Origin: Chromera velia
Lineage: Eukaryota > Sar > Chromeraceae
Assembly: GCA_018398765.1 (NCBI GenBank)
Contig: JAHBMJ010001916.1
Location: forward strand, 1 to 17,500
Direction of reading: 5' to 3'
Length of the DNA stretch: 17,500 nucleotides
Below the pieces are notes generated by a model that was not told the DNA's origin, did no database searches, and worked only from the letters and a program-made list of their open reading frames with translations. The position numbers and the translations under genes are program-made. Positions 8,920 to 15,422 of this stretch are shown in pieces. Position 1 is the stretch's first letter. Every line of letters starts with the position of its first letter.

Positions 8920-9502
8920 CGTAATGTTCCAGAAGCATGCTGCTCCTGTTTTTTTGCTTGTCAATGCGCACTTCTTTTCTCTCTTTCCATTTGGTAAGGG
9001 GCGCATGCCGAGCGAATTGATTTTTAAAGCGCGTAAGTCCCCATCTGGATCCTTAAATGCTGTGCGCGCCATCATTGTTTCGGCTCGCTTCACGCATGAT
9101 ATTCATCTTTTCATGCACTTCTCTCTCTTTGACTGATCCCGGCTCGCCTCTCCTGTCAGTAATTGCACGTTGAGTGACGCACACTGAGTCCCGATTGTTT
9201 ATGCAAGTGATTGTCATCCCTGAAACTCTTTCACTTCTCGTTTGGGGCTTTCCGGGGTTCTCGCACGCAGGGATTCCGTCAGGCATCTCCTCTCACGTGC
9301 ATTTTGACTCACAAAATTTCTCATTGTTTCGTCTTGATCGATTGCTAGAATTGAACGTTTTTTCCTCTAGGAGTGGCTCTCTGCTTGCCACTCAGTAACG
9401 ACTTTCTCTGGAATAAGGACCTACGGATCGATTTCATCGTGAGTCTTTATTTCTGTCTTCATGTGTAGCTAGATATTCGTTCTTATAGTCTAGCAAACAT
9501 CT
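8920..9502 (+). repeat. 3' LTR
   Basis: Same length as the 5' LTR. It follows a purine tract and is followed directly by the right target duplication. Most of the differences from the 5' LTR are CpG against TpG or CpA, with losses distributed over both copies. Confidence 0.9.
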
Positions 9503-9509
9503 CAGAGTG
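9503..9509. repeat. Right target site duplication of the LTR element
   Basis: CAGAGTG, identical to the unoccupied site at 16836-16842 in copy B. Confidence 0.85.
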
Positions 9510-9744
9510 ATATCGCAATACCCTAATATCGCTAATATCATACAAATATCGCCCCGATATTTATACCGATATGCGATATTGCTAAATATCGCCACATATC
9601 GCCAATATCACGATATTAAATTCCATCCATATCGCATATCGGTAATATCATGATATTTAATGTAAACGATGTTTTAAAATATCGGATATCGGGCCCACTA
9701 CGATATTTGGTAACTGTATCATAGTGTTCTACCATGAGCGATAT
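9508..9744. repeat. Array of ATATCG/CGATAT hexamers, copy A
   Basis: About 15 ATATCG or CGATAT hexamers in both orientations occur in 237 bp, irregularly spaced (often 8-20 bp) with variants such as ATATCA and AATATT. Clusters of short repeats in both directions are typical of subterminal transposase-binding regions of DNA transposons. They may instead be a decayed satellite. Confidence 0.8.
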
Positions 9745-10167
9745 ATAAGTTTTGCATATTCACTTTCTTACCTCTCTAGCCCTCATAAAGTATGACAAGA
9801 GCTCAACAGTTACACTATCAAAGGACTCTTAAGCTAAGGACTGAAAGCGGCTGCACGGATCTGCAATCCAGGTGTTGAAGGCCTTGGACTGGTTCAGACC
9901 TAAGTTTGATTGCTTGGTCTTTGAGCAATTGAAGTCTTTATCTACTTGATACCAAAAGTTTGTGCAGGAATCCGGTCAGTAAAACAGTTAGTAGGACATC
10001 ATCAACCTAGTTAGCAAGACAAACTTGCGAGTCAAAAACCTGGCTCAAATTTTTATATCACTCAAAAGGGAGCAAGTTAAAGAAATTCTCCTGCAGGCCT
10101 AAAGAAGAGAAACAAAATGAGAAAGAGAGAGAATTTAAAGACAGAGAGACAAAGACAGAGAGACAAA

Positions 10168-10300
10168 ATAGAGAGAGTCTGACAAAAACAGAGACAGAGG
10201 GGTGGGAGCTGGGGTAGACTTCGGGTGAAAGGAGGGAGGGAGGCCGGGAGGCAGGGGGGCAGGGAGGGGGGGAGGGANGCTAGCGGGGAGAGAGAGCTAG

Positions 10301-10345
<45 letters not shown>
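10168..10345. repeat. GA-rich low complexity and (GA)n run, with one N
   Basis: GGGAGGGAGG-type sequence (10231-10277), then two AGAGAGCTAGCGG-like units, then an uninterrupted (GA)n run at about 10305-10341. Base 10278 is N. Confidence 0.85.
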
Positions 10346-10703
10346 ACTGTCTTCCTCCCCCCATGAATTATGAGATCTTCAACACTGTCAGTCAAACAGG
10401 GCAGGATGCAGCCACTTAATTAATTGGGAGCAACGCGGAGTGTGGAAGACATATACGGACACATATATACTCACATAAAGACAGACCTAGCAGACAGACA
10501 TGCATGTGCCCTGAATAGCTCTGAACAATACTGAGACGTTGGTTTAATTTGGTTTGATGACGTCGGAAACTATCGTTAGAAAAGGCCAGAGAGAGTAAGA
10601 GAGAGCTTACTAAGATCAATATCAAGAACGCCACTTTTGGCCACTTAAAGTTTCTGTTTGTCTGCTTTCCAAACGCGCGGCAAGGTCACTTCAGATTGTA
10701 CAA
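10346..10703. other. Stretch without identified features
   Basis: No coding frame with protein-like composition, RNA gene or repeat end is visible. Confidence 0.5.
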
Positions 10704-10844
10704 ATGTCATTCTTCGTTTTCCCAACAGAAGAACCTGACTCGACAGACAGAAAAGAACGCGAAAAAAAGTGGACAAAAGCGGTGTGGAACACAAGACTGC
10801 TCACGAAGTCAGCCTTTCTGAATGGTTATCGACATGAAATCTGA
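10704..10844 (+). CDS. Small ORF, 46 residues, unknown
   Basis: ATG at 10704, TGA at 10842. The product is hydrophilic and protein-like: MSFFVFPTEEPDSTDRKERE, then KKWTKAVWNTRLLTKSAF. The spacing of Phe-Pro, Arg and Trp vaguely recalls the core of THAP-type fingers (FP...R..W...R), but no cysteine or histidine ligand pair is in place, so I make no assignment. A donor-like AAAG-GTCAGT follows at about 10859 in the same frame beyond the TGA. It may be a decayed exon rather than a free gene. Confidence 0.25.
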   Translation: MSFFVFPTEEPDSTDRKEREKKWTKAVWNTRLLTKSAFLNGYRHEI

Positions 10845-11199
10845 AAGTCGCCAAAGGTCAGTTCGACTTTGATCGGGCTTGCCATTTGTGCCCTTTACAA
10901 CATCAAGATAGGCTTCTGGGAAGGTCTTTGCCAAGCTGGTTTGCTAGCTTTCTGTGTCAAGCCAGCGGTCTGTTTCCATAGCGAAGCGAGCCATTGAAAC
11001 AGGCCATGCACAATCTGTATGCATGAAGGTTAGACAATCAGCTTCATGCAAAAAAAAAAAAAGCTTTAAGCAATAATGCATGCATGCGCATGCATGTATC
11101 CATATATGTACGGGCCCGTGCGGGGTCCACTGCATGTATGCGCACCGGCCCCGCCCGCAGCCAAATTTCCCAAAATTTGCTTTAATTAATGCATCTGCT
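10845..11199. other. Non-coding stretch with poly-A run and TGCATG repeats
   Basis: An A-run at 11049-11061 is followed by TGCATGCATGCGCATGCATG at about 11079-11098, then a GC-rich patch at 11111-11160. The minus-strand frame crossing it is Cys/His-rich only because of the TGCA repeat. No gene is supported. Confidence 0.5.
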
Positions 11200-11359
11200 A
11201 TAAACGTCGATCGCAAAACTGCCTCAACAACTCTGCGTTCCTTCGATTAGTTCAAAAAGATTCAGTTAGCTCTGAAGTGCTTGGAGATTCAGAATCTGAT
11301 GTTTCTGTTACACATTGCAGAGCTCCATTGCTCGAGTCCATCGCTTTCCCCCATGAAAG
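11200..11359 (+). CDS. Possible internal exon, unknown protein
   Basis: A plus-strand frame open to a good donor (GAAAG-GTAATC, GT at 11360-11361) reads CLNNSAFLRLVQKDSVSSEV, then LGDSESDVSVTHCRAPLLES and IAFPHE. The composition is protein-like, with an acidic Ser patch. The acceptor is not certain; pyrimidine-AG positions exist nearby. It lies upstream of the gene at 12044-14360 on the same strand and could belong to it, but I could not phase them together. Confidence 0.3.
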
Positions 11360-11690
11360 GTAATCTATGTAGAAGTACTGACAAACAGGCTTCTACTTAG
11401 CTCCAGCCTCTGCAATTGTAGAAATAAATGATTTCGTTTTATTTAAATGTTCTGTATTTAGCGCAAACACGCAAGCGGGCCTGCCTATGCCCCTTAGCAC
11501 CGCGCATAGATATAGAACCCGGTCGCGCACCGCGCGTCGTGCCGAAAAAAAGTGGCTTCCGAAAAAAAAAGGTGGCTACCGTCTACGCTCAACAACGATT
11601 ATTGTTTCTGGAAAGAAGCTCGAACTGCCTCTGTTTCTTGCTAGTCTATACCTCTAAGAAGGCTTCCTATGGTTGATCCGGAGCGGCCGT
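11360..11690. other. Stretch without a supported gene
   Basis: A donor-like GTAATC opens it, and CAG/TAG acceptor-like sites at 11386 and 11400 are undecided. A GC-rich part with CGCGC motifs lies at 11500-11545, followed by two AAAAAAA-GTGGCT-like units (11546-11577). Confidence 0.4.
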
Positions 11691-11823
11691 CAAAGCCCGA
11701 CCGCGCCGAAAGCGCGGGCCTGTCAAAACCCGACCACGCTGAAGGCACGGGCCTGTCAAAGCCCGACCGCGCACGAAGGCGCGGGCCTACCAAAGCCCGA
11801 CCGCGCCAAAGGCGCGGGCCTAC
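11691..11823. repeat. Four tandem units of a GC-rich 33-bp repeat, each with a potential hairpin
   Basis: Units start CAAAxCCCGACC at 11691, 11724, 11757 and 11791; the third is 34 bp, and a fifth partial unit starts at 11824. Units 1, 3 and 4 contain CCGCGC and GCGCGG arms around a 5-6 base loop. Unit 2 has A for G in both arms, consistent with CpG decay rather than compensatory change. In one frame units 1-3 encode SKPDRAxxxGL-like 11-mers, recalling the KPD repeats at 12601, but the 34-bp unit breaks the frame. Confidence 0.8.
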
Positions 11824-12043
11824 GAAAGCTCGACTGTACGTGCCGCCCCACAGCCCACATACATGTAGCTTTTGCAGTTGTACATATTAATGCATGCATG
11901 CACAAAAGTGCAAAAGCTATCTGAAAAACGTCTCGGTCTTCTGGCTTGTTACTGTATGTCGGTCCGCTATGGTCAGCACCTACCCTTAGGCTGGCGAATT
12001 CAATCTGACCGTGACACTGTCTGTGTACTTCTCTTTTCTCAAA
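11824..12043. other. Probable 5' flank of the plus-strand gene
   Basis: Begins with the partial fifth repeat unit, contains a TGCATGCATGCA run at about 11891-11902, and leads to the ATG at 12044. No TATA box or other promoter element can be assigned. Confidence 0.35.
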
Positions 12044-12415
12044 ATGTCCAGCCTGCCTTTTGACGCTCGTTTGCGAATCGCTGTGTTGGACTTTCTTGAA
12101 GATGCGGCCCTTGTGGAGTCAGTTTCAGAGTTCTTTCTGAAGACGTTGGGAGTGGAATCCACAGAGCACATTAAGAAGTACTTTGAACCTTGAAAGGAAT
12201 TTGAAGCTCTGAAGCTTTGACATGTTTGACAGGCCGACGAATTGAAGACTTTTCTTTTGAAGCGGCTTGGAGGGGGTTCACAGAAAGCGGAACCTCAGCA
12301 AAAGGCACCCTCGGTACAGGAGGCTGACACGCAGTCTCGGAAACGGACTGCCTCCCCCTCTGCGCGGGAGGAGAGTCCTCTTTCTCGAGCATCGCGGGGA
12401 TTGATGGCCAACTGG
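12044..12415 (+). CDS. First coding segment of an unknown multi-exon gene, with three in-frame TGAs or a small intron
   Basis: The ATG at 12044 opens MSSLPFDARLRIAVLDFLED, then ALVESVSEFFLKTLGVESTE. This short helical segment is loosely like a LisH motif (Leu...PheLeu...Phe). The frame meets TGA at 12191, 12218 and 12227, then continues in the same frame as ADELKTFLLKRLGGGSQKAE, a Ser/Lys/Arg-rich tail and RGLMANW, ending at a donor (GTGGGT at 12416). Two readings are possible. The three TGAs may be mutated Arg codons. Alternatively a phase-0 intron 12152-12232 (GTGGAA...TTTGACAG, 81 bp) removes them; its donor is weak. The fit to the next exon is exact in phase. Function unknown. Confidence 0.5.
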
Positions 12416-12588
12416 GTGGGTCTGTTTCTTTTTCACTGGCTGATTCAATCGTTCTGCATGCATGCATGTCGAAGAACTGCATCCGCGGTCAGTGTTCTCC
12501 ACTTCTCTTTATGCACTGTCTCAGACTGCATAACTGTAGATCTGACTCTTCTATTGCCTTTGTCTCCTTTGTCTTGTTTGCAACGCAG
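12416..12588 (+). other. Candidate 173-bp intron
   Basis: GTGGGTCTG at the start; a long pyrimidine tract and GCAACGCAG at the end. It is phase 0 on both sides, joining ANW to GALKKPKPDKP. It includes a TGCATGCATGCATG run at about 12457-12469. Confidence 0.65.
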
Positions 12589-12745
12589 GGAGCCCTAAAG
12601 AAGCCGAAGCCCGACAAGCCCAATAAGCCCGACAACCCTGACAAGCCCGACAAGCCCGACAAGCCCAACAAGCCCCTCATCTTCTCGAACAAGCCAGGAA
12701 GCTCTGGGGAGACGGCGGAAAGGCCGATCAGAAATCGCGTCTTGT
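12589..12745 (+). CDS. Exon encoding a Lys-Pro-Asp repeat
   Basis: Starts after the acceptor at 12588. It encodes GALKKPKPDKPNKPDNPDKP and further KPD/KPN triplets (12601-12675), then an ordinary stretch, PGSSGETAERPIRN. The repeat is a 9-bp tandem (AAGCCCGAC), likely a flexible, extended linker. A donor-like GTGTTT follows at 12746. If not spliced, this frame ends at TGA 12760. Phase 1 at the donor fits the next exon. Confidence 0.5.
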
Positions 12746-12794
12746 GTGTTTGTGCGTATTGAACAACTCATGTTTTGTGCAAATGAATCAACAG
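12746..12794 (+). other. Candidate 49-bp intron
   Basis: GTGTTTGTG at the start and AATCAACAG at the end. Splicing joins the KPD exon to the next frame in phase, creating a Trp codon at the junction. The donor is weak and the intron short. The next frame is also open through this interval from a GTG at 12746. Confidence 0.4.
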
Positions 12795-13468
12795 GGAAGT
12801 ACTTTGTGTATCAGTCACTTGCAAAGGAGGATGTTGACCGTGCCTATACAGTTGTATCCTTTTTGACCTTAGGGGAGGGAGGAGTCTTCTTCTCTAACTT
12901 TCTTCCAACTCCTTCGTACCCTTTGATTCCTTTGTGTGACATTGGCTGCCATGTCTTGTTCAATGAAGAAGGTCGATGTACTGGCCTTGAGAGAGATGCA
13001 GGTAGGGAGGGCATGAAAATTCATTCTTTCCCTCTTTCACTTTACTCTCAAACATTGAAAATTTGGAGAGAGCTAACAGCCAGACAAAAGGAAAACGTTT
13101 GGAGACAGGGGCTGCAAGCTCTCACAAAAAGAGAGATGAAGAAGGAGCTGAAAGCAAGACGTCTTTCTGCTCACGCAAGTGGAGAGTTGAACGAGGTTCA
13201 AAGGGCTCTAGCCTTTGAAGTTTTCAATGAAAGCAGAGAATTATGGGCCCTGATGACAGAGTATGAGCCCGCGGTTGATGTGTATCCCTTCAAATCAAAA
13301 GTTGGTGCACCGGCGCACGCAATCGTTTGCGCCAGTGCACTTCCTGCTGCAGCTTGTGATTCATCTGCTAAATCTGCAACTGCAAATGTTAGCCAATTGA
13401 TTGAAGAAGCTGTGGAGGTGGAGGCTCAACGGCACGAAAGGTGTCAAGCAAGAGGACAAAGAGCGTAA
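12795..13468 (+). CDS. Main exon of the unknown gene, truncated by a hAT-type insertion
   Basis: About 225 codons of well-mixed composition, the longest convincing host-like frame in the window. It includes KYFVYQSLAKEDVDRAYTVV, a stretch with CDIGCHVLFNEEGRCTGLER, a basic helical part (TARQKENVWRQGLQALTKRE, then MKKELKARR), then ELNEVQRALAFEVFNESREL and an Ala-rich region ending in SQLIEEAVEVEAQRHERCQA. No domain is recognised. The stop is TAA at 13466-13468, inside the left target duplication of the inserted element. The right duplication has CAA there, and the frame resumes at 14168. The original protein was therefore about 62 residues longer. Start and upstream exons are inferred as described for the neighbouring entries. 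Confidence 0.6.
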
Positions 13469-13469
13469 G
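13462..13469. repeat. Left 8-bp target site duplication of the hAT-type element
   Basis: AGCGTAAG; the right copy at 14168-14175 is AGCGCAAG. The single difference is a C/T transition that creates the TAA stop of the host frame. Confidence 0.85.
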
Positions 13470-14167
13470 CAGGGTTGCTTTTCTGGTTGATAACAGGTCT
13501 AGTCTACTGGCAATTGCCGGTAACCGGTAATGGCCTCAGTCTGCCTTCCTTTTACCGACAAAAAAAATGATAAAAATTAGGATCCAAAACAAAAAATTTC
13601 GTCTGCGGCGCCAACCTTCAAAAACATGTTTTTAAGTGTTTATTGGCATTTGAAAAGCCTATTCACACACACAAAAAAAATAAAAAATATATTTAAAAAA
13701 TATAAATTTTTAACTGCTTTACCCCTATAAGTGGCAAAAAGTTCTAACAGCTCTATGACAGCGTCTGTCCAACAACTACTCTCTTTTTTGACTTTGCTTC
13801 ATCTCTTACTGTTCTGTTTCTCTGTATATCAGGCCTTGACCGTCATTAGAGAGCGATCAAAGTAAGAGATGGAAAAAGTCTACTTCTTTCTGAAAAATGA
13901 AGGACCCATCGCTTCGCCCTGCATCATCTTCAAGCACACTGGCCGCATAGCTGTCCCTACAGATGACGCATTGACTTTTTGAATTGACCTTAAGTCTAAC
14001 CTTAAGTGATTGATTGATTGACCTACAACCTAGGACTTAGGTTATTGAAAAATGTTAGTGATGGTTAGAATTCTGCCAAGTCTTTGCCAACCGCCAGCAA
14101 ACTCTGCCGGTAATTACCGGTTACCGGTAATGAAGCTTGTCTACCGCCGAAAAAATCGGCAACCCTG
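13470..14167 (+). mobile_element. Non-autonomous hAT-type element, 698 bp
   Basis: The ends are CAGGGTTGC (13470-13478) and its exact reverse complement GCAACCCTG (14159-14167). They are flanked by an 8-bp duplication, the hallmark pair of hAT transposons (short CAGGG-type inverted ends, 8-bp target duplication). A 15-bp subterminal motif CCGGTAACCGGTAAT (13517-13531) recurs inverted at 14113-14127, a likely transposase-binding site. The interior is AT-rich at 13560-13740, then holds a short coding-like remnant. There is no room for a full transposase, so it would need one from elsewhere. It is inserted within an exon. Confidence 0.87.
13833..13982 (+). pseudogene. Possible remnant of hAT transposase C-terminus
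   Basis: After a pyrimidine-rich acceptor-like TGTATATCAG, the frame reads ALTVIRERSK, a TAA (13863-13865), EMEKVYFFLKNEGPIASP, then CIIFKHTGRIAVPTDDALTF and TGA at 13980. The order Arg-x-Arg ... Glu-x-x-x-x-FLK-N resembles the segment after the dimerisation region at the end of hAT transposases. The match is short and judged by eye only. Confidence 0.3.
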
Positions 14168-14360
14168 AGCGCAAGCAAAAGGAAAAGCGAAAGCAAAGGC
14201 TAAGGCAAAAAACAAGGTGAAAGCAAAGGCTACTTTGTTTGCCTGGGCGACGAGCGAATATAGTGGTAGCGAAGGAGGGGGGGTTACAGAGTCTGATGAT
14301 GATGACGATGACTATCGCTCTGCTGTGCACAGAGTCCGTGGATCTAGAATTCCTAAATGA
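14168..14360 (+). pseudogene. Displaced 3' end of the gene interrupted by the hAT-type element
   Basis: Beginning in the right target duplication, the frame that was lost at 13466 resumes: AQAKGKAKAKAKAKNKVKAK, then ATLFAWATSEYSGSEGGGVT, an acidic run ESDDDDDDY and a basic tail ending IPK before TGA 14358-14360. No start codon lies near its beginning, so it makes sense only as the continuation of the exon at 12795. The Lys/Ala repeat followed by an acid patch resembles disordered tails of nuclear proteins; this is only a compositional remark. If the element were spliced out or excised, the frame would be restored apart from the TAA. Confidence 0.65.
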
Positions 14361-14540
14361 AGACTGACTAAGACTGACATATTCAAACTGATTAAAATCA
14401 ATATTTTTTTTTTATTATTTTACATATTTAAGTTGATTATAGCAGATACTATAAGAGAGTATTAAAATATTTTAAAACTAGGTTAAACTAGATTAAATTA
14501 GGTTATAATATTTTTAAGCTACAATGGACTGGAGGTATAT
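14361..14540. other. AT-rich stretch without a gene
   Basis: Contains a T-run and loosely repeated ACTAGGTTAA/ACTAGATTAA/ATTAGGTTA units (about 14478-14505). Nothing coding is seen. Confidence 0.5.
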
Positions 14541-14544
14541 TCCA

Positions 14545-14615
14545 TACTAGAAAGAATTAGCTTTCTATTACTAGAGCCTTGACGATATTGCATACTAGAA
14601 AGAATGAGCTTTCTA
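14545..14615. repeat. Two tandem hairpins, 48 bp apart
   Basis: TAGAAAGAATTAGCTTTCTA at 14548-14567 and TAGAAAGAATGAGCTTTCTA at 14596-14615. Each has a 7-bp stem (TAGAAAG/CTTTCTA) and a 6-base loop, preceded by CATAC or CCATAC. Confidence 0.75.
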
Positions 14616-14631
14616 TCATCAAAGCCCTGGC

Positions 14632-14885
14632 GCCTTCGCTGCCAAAGCCCGGAGTTTGATTGACAGACCATAGGGTCATAGGAAGGCTTTTTGGGGGTAC
14701 TAGTCTAGCATCAACAAGCAGAAGAGCATTAAAGTGATTTCAGCCAAAGACTTCAGTCTGGAGCTTAGAACTCTGTATAGCATTGTCCCTGACGAGGCTT
14801 GATAAGCCCAAAACCGGTTGGACCTGAGCGCTTTCGGATTTTCTGTTCACGACAAGGAGGAGCTGTTCTTCAAATCAATTATCAG
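14632..14885 (+). pseudogene. Decayed coding fragment of unknown protein
   Basis: One plus-strand frame reads AFAAKARSLIDRP, stop, GHRKAFWGY, stop, SSINKQKSIKVISAKDFSLE, LRTLYSIVPDEA, two stops, then AQNRLDLSAFGFSVHDKEEL and FFKSII, ending near the start of repeat copy B. The stops are TAG 14671, TAG 14701, TGA 14800 and TAA 14803. Protein-like composition continues across all of them without a frameshift, as in the minus-strand gene at 2080-4582. No family is recognised. Confidence 0.35.
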
Positions 14886-15422
14886 TCTACATTTTCTTAG
14901 TTATTTCTTCTACTATTTCTTCTTCTACTATTTCTTCTAGTTTATGGTCTAATTTATTTTTTTTACTCAACGTGTACAGTATACTCATCTTTATGGACGA
15001 TTAAACCATAAAAATTAGCATAAAAGACTGATTAAGTAGAACTTAGAGTGCCGAACCTAGAGTGTCGCAACTAGGCGTAGGTCGTTAAAAAAAAAAAAAA
15101 CACCTTTAAAAAAAATTTTTAAAAACCCTTAAATAAAATTTATTTACAAAAATACCCCCCCTGCAAAAACTAAAAGAGGCTCAAACAATTTAAGACCGGT
15201 TTTGAGCTTCTAAAACCCCAATGAGTTTTTTTAAAATACTTACAGTTGTTTACAAGAACTTTTTTTTTCAGTCAATATATATCTTTAGCCTCTGAGTCCA
15301 TATTTTTTTAGTCATTTCTTCTACTATTTCCTAGTATATTTTACATTATTTCATACGTTTTTTACTTAAAATTTTTATGTTTAAATTTATAGTATTATAT
15401 ATATGATTGAACTTTTTTGAAC

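Larger units (their letters stand above)
7592..9502 (+). mobile_element. Internally deleted Ty1/copia-type LTR retrotransposon
   Basis: Two 583-bp direct repeats (7592-8174 and 8920-9502) flank only about 745 bp of internal DNA. That DNA holds the end of pol (RNase H) and a short purine tract; gag, protease, integrase and most of reverse transcriptase are missing. A 7-bp target duplication, YAGAGTG, brackets the element (7585-7591 and 9503-9509). Copy B carries the unoccupied site CAGAGTG at 16836-16842, which fixes both ends to within a base or so. It cannot be autonomous. It is either a deletion derivative or a short parasite mobilised by a full element elsewhere. LTR identity by hand count is 559/583, so the insertion is not recent but is younger than the A/B split (about 6% divergence in the stretch counted). 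Confidence 0.9.
5817..10167 (+). repeat. Large dispersed repeat, copy A (contains the LTR element)
   Basis: From the CTAGTTTAT at about 5817 the sequence matches 14937 onward at about 94% where I aligned it. The match runs to 7591, is interrupted by the LTR element, resumes at about 9503, and continues to 10167, where copy B meets the window end. The parts are an AT-rich left arm (5817-6296), a decayed minus-strand frame (6297-6885), AT-rich spacer with a 16-bp palindrome, an inverted-repeat end near 7564, the ATATCG array (9508-9744) and a featureless right arm (9745-10167). Copy A lacks 129 bp present in copy B. The right boundary of the family is not visible. Confidence 0.96.

Noticed and set aside
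8473-9093. Minus-strand frame opposite the RNase H segment and the 3' LTR
   Set aside because: It is the antisense shadow of the copia RNase H frame, whose catalytic motifs are on the plus strand.
10077-10419. Frames across the GA repeat
   Set aside because: Ser-Leu and Arg-Glu repeats from (GA)n, and the interval includes an unresolved base at 10278.
11691-11823. CRISPR-like array
   Set aside because: The units are contiguous with no unique spacers, and the context is eukaryotic.
11669-11924. Two overlapping plus-strand frames across the 33-bp repeat taken as genes
   Set aside because: Both are open because the unit is stop-free; the 34-bp third unit breaks the periodic peptide in either frame.
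14121-14330. Minus-strand frame overlapping the right end of the hAT-type element
   Set aside because: It crosses the element boundary and is antisense to the resumed exon at 14168-14360, so it is chance.
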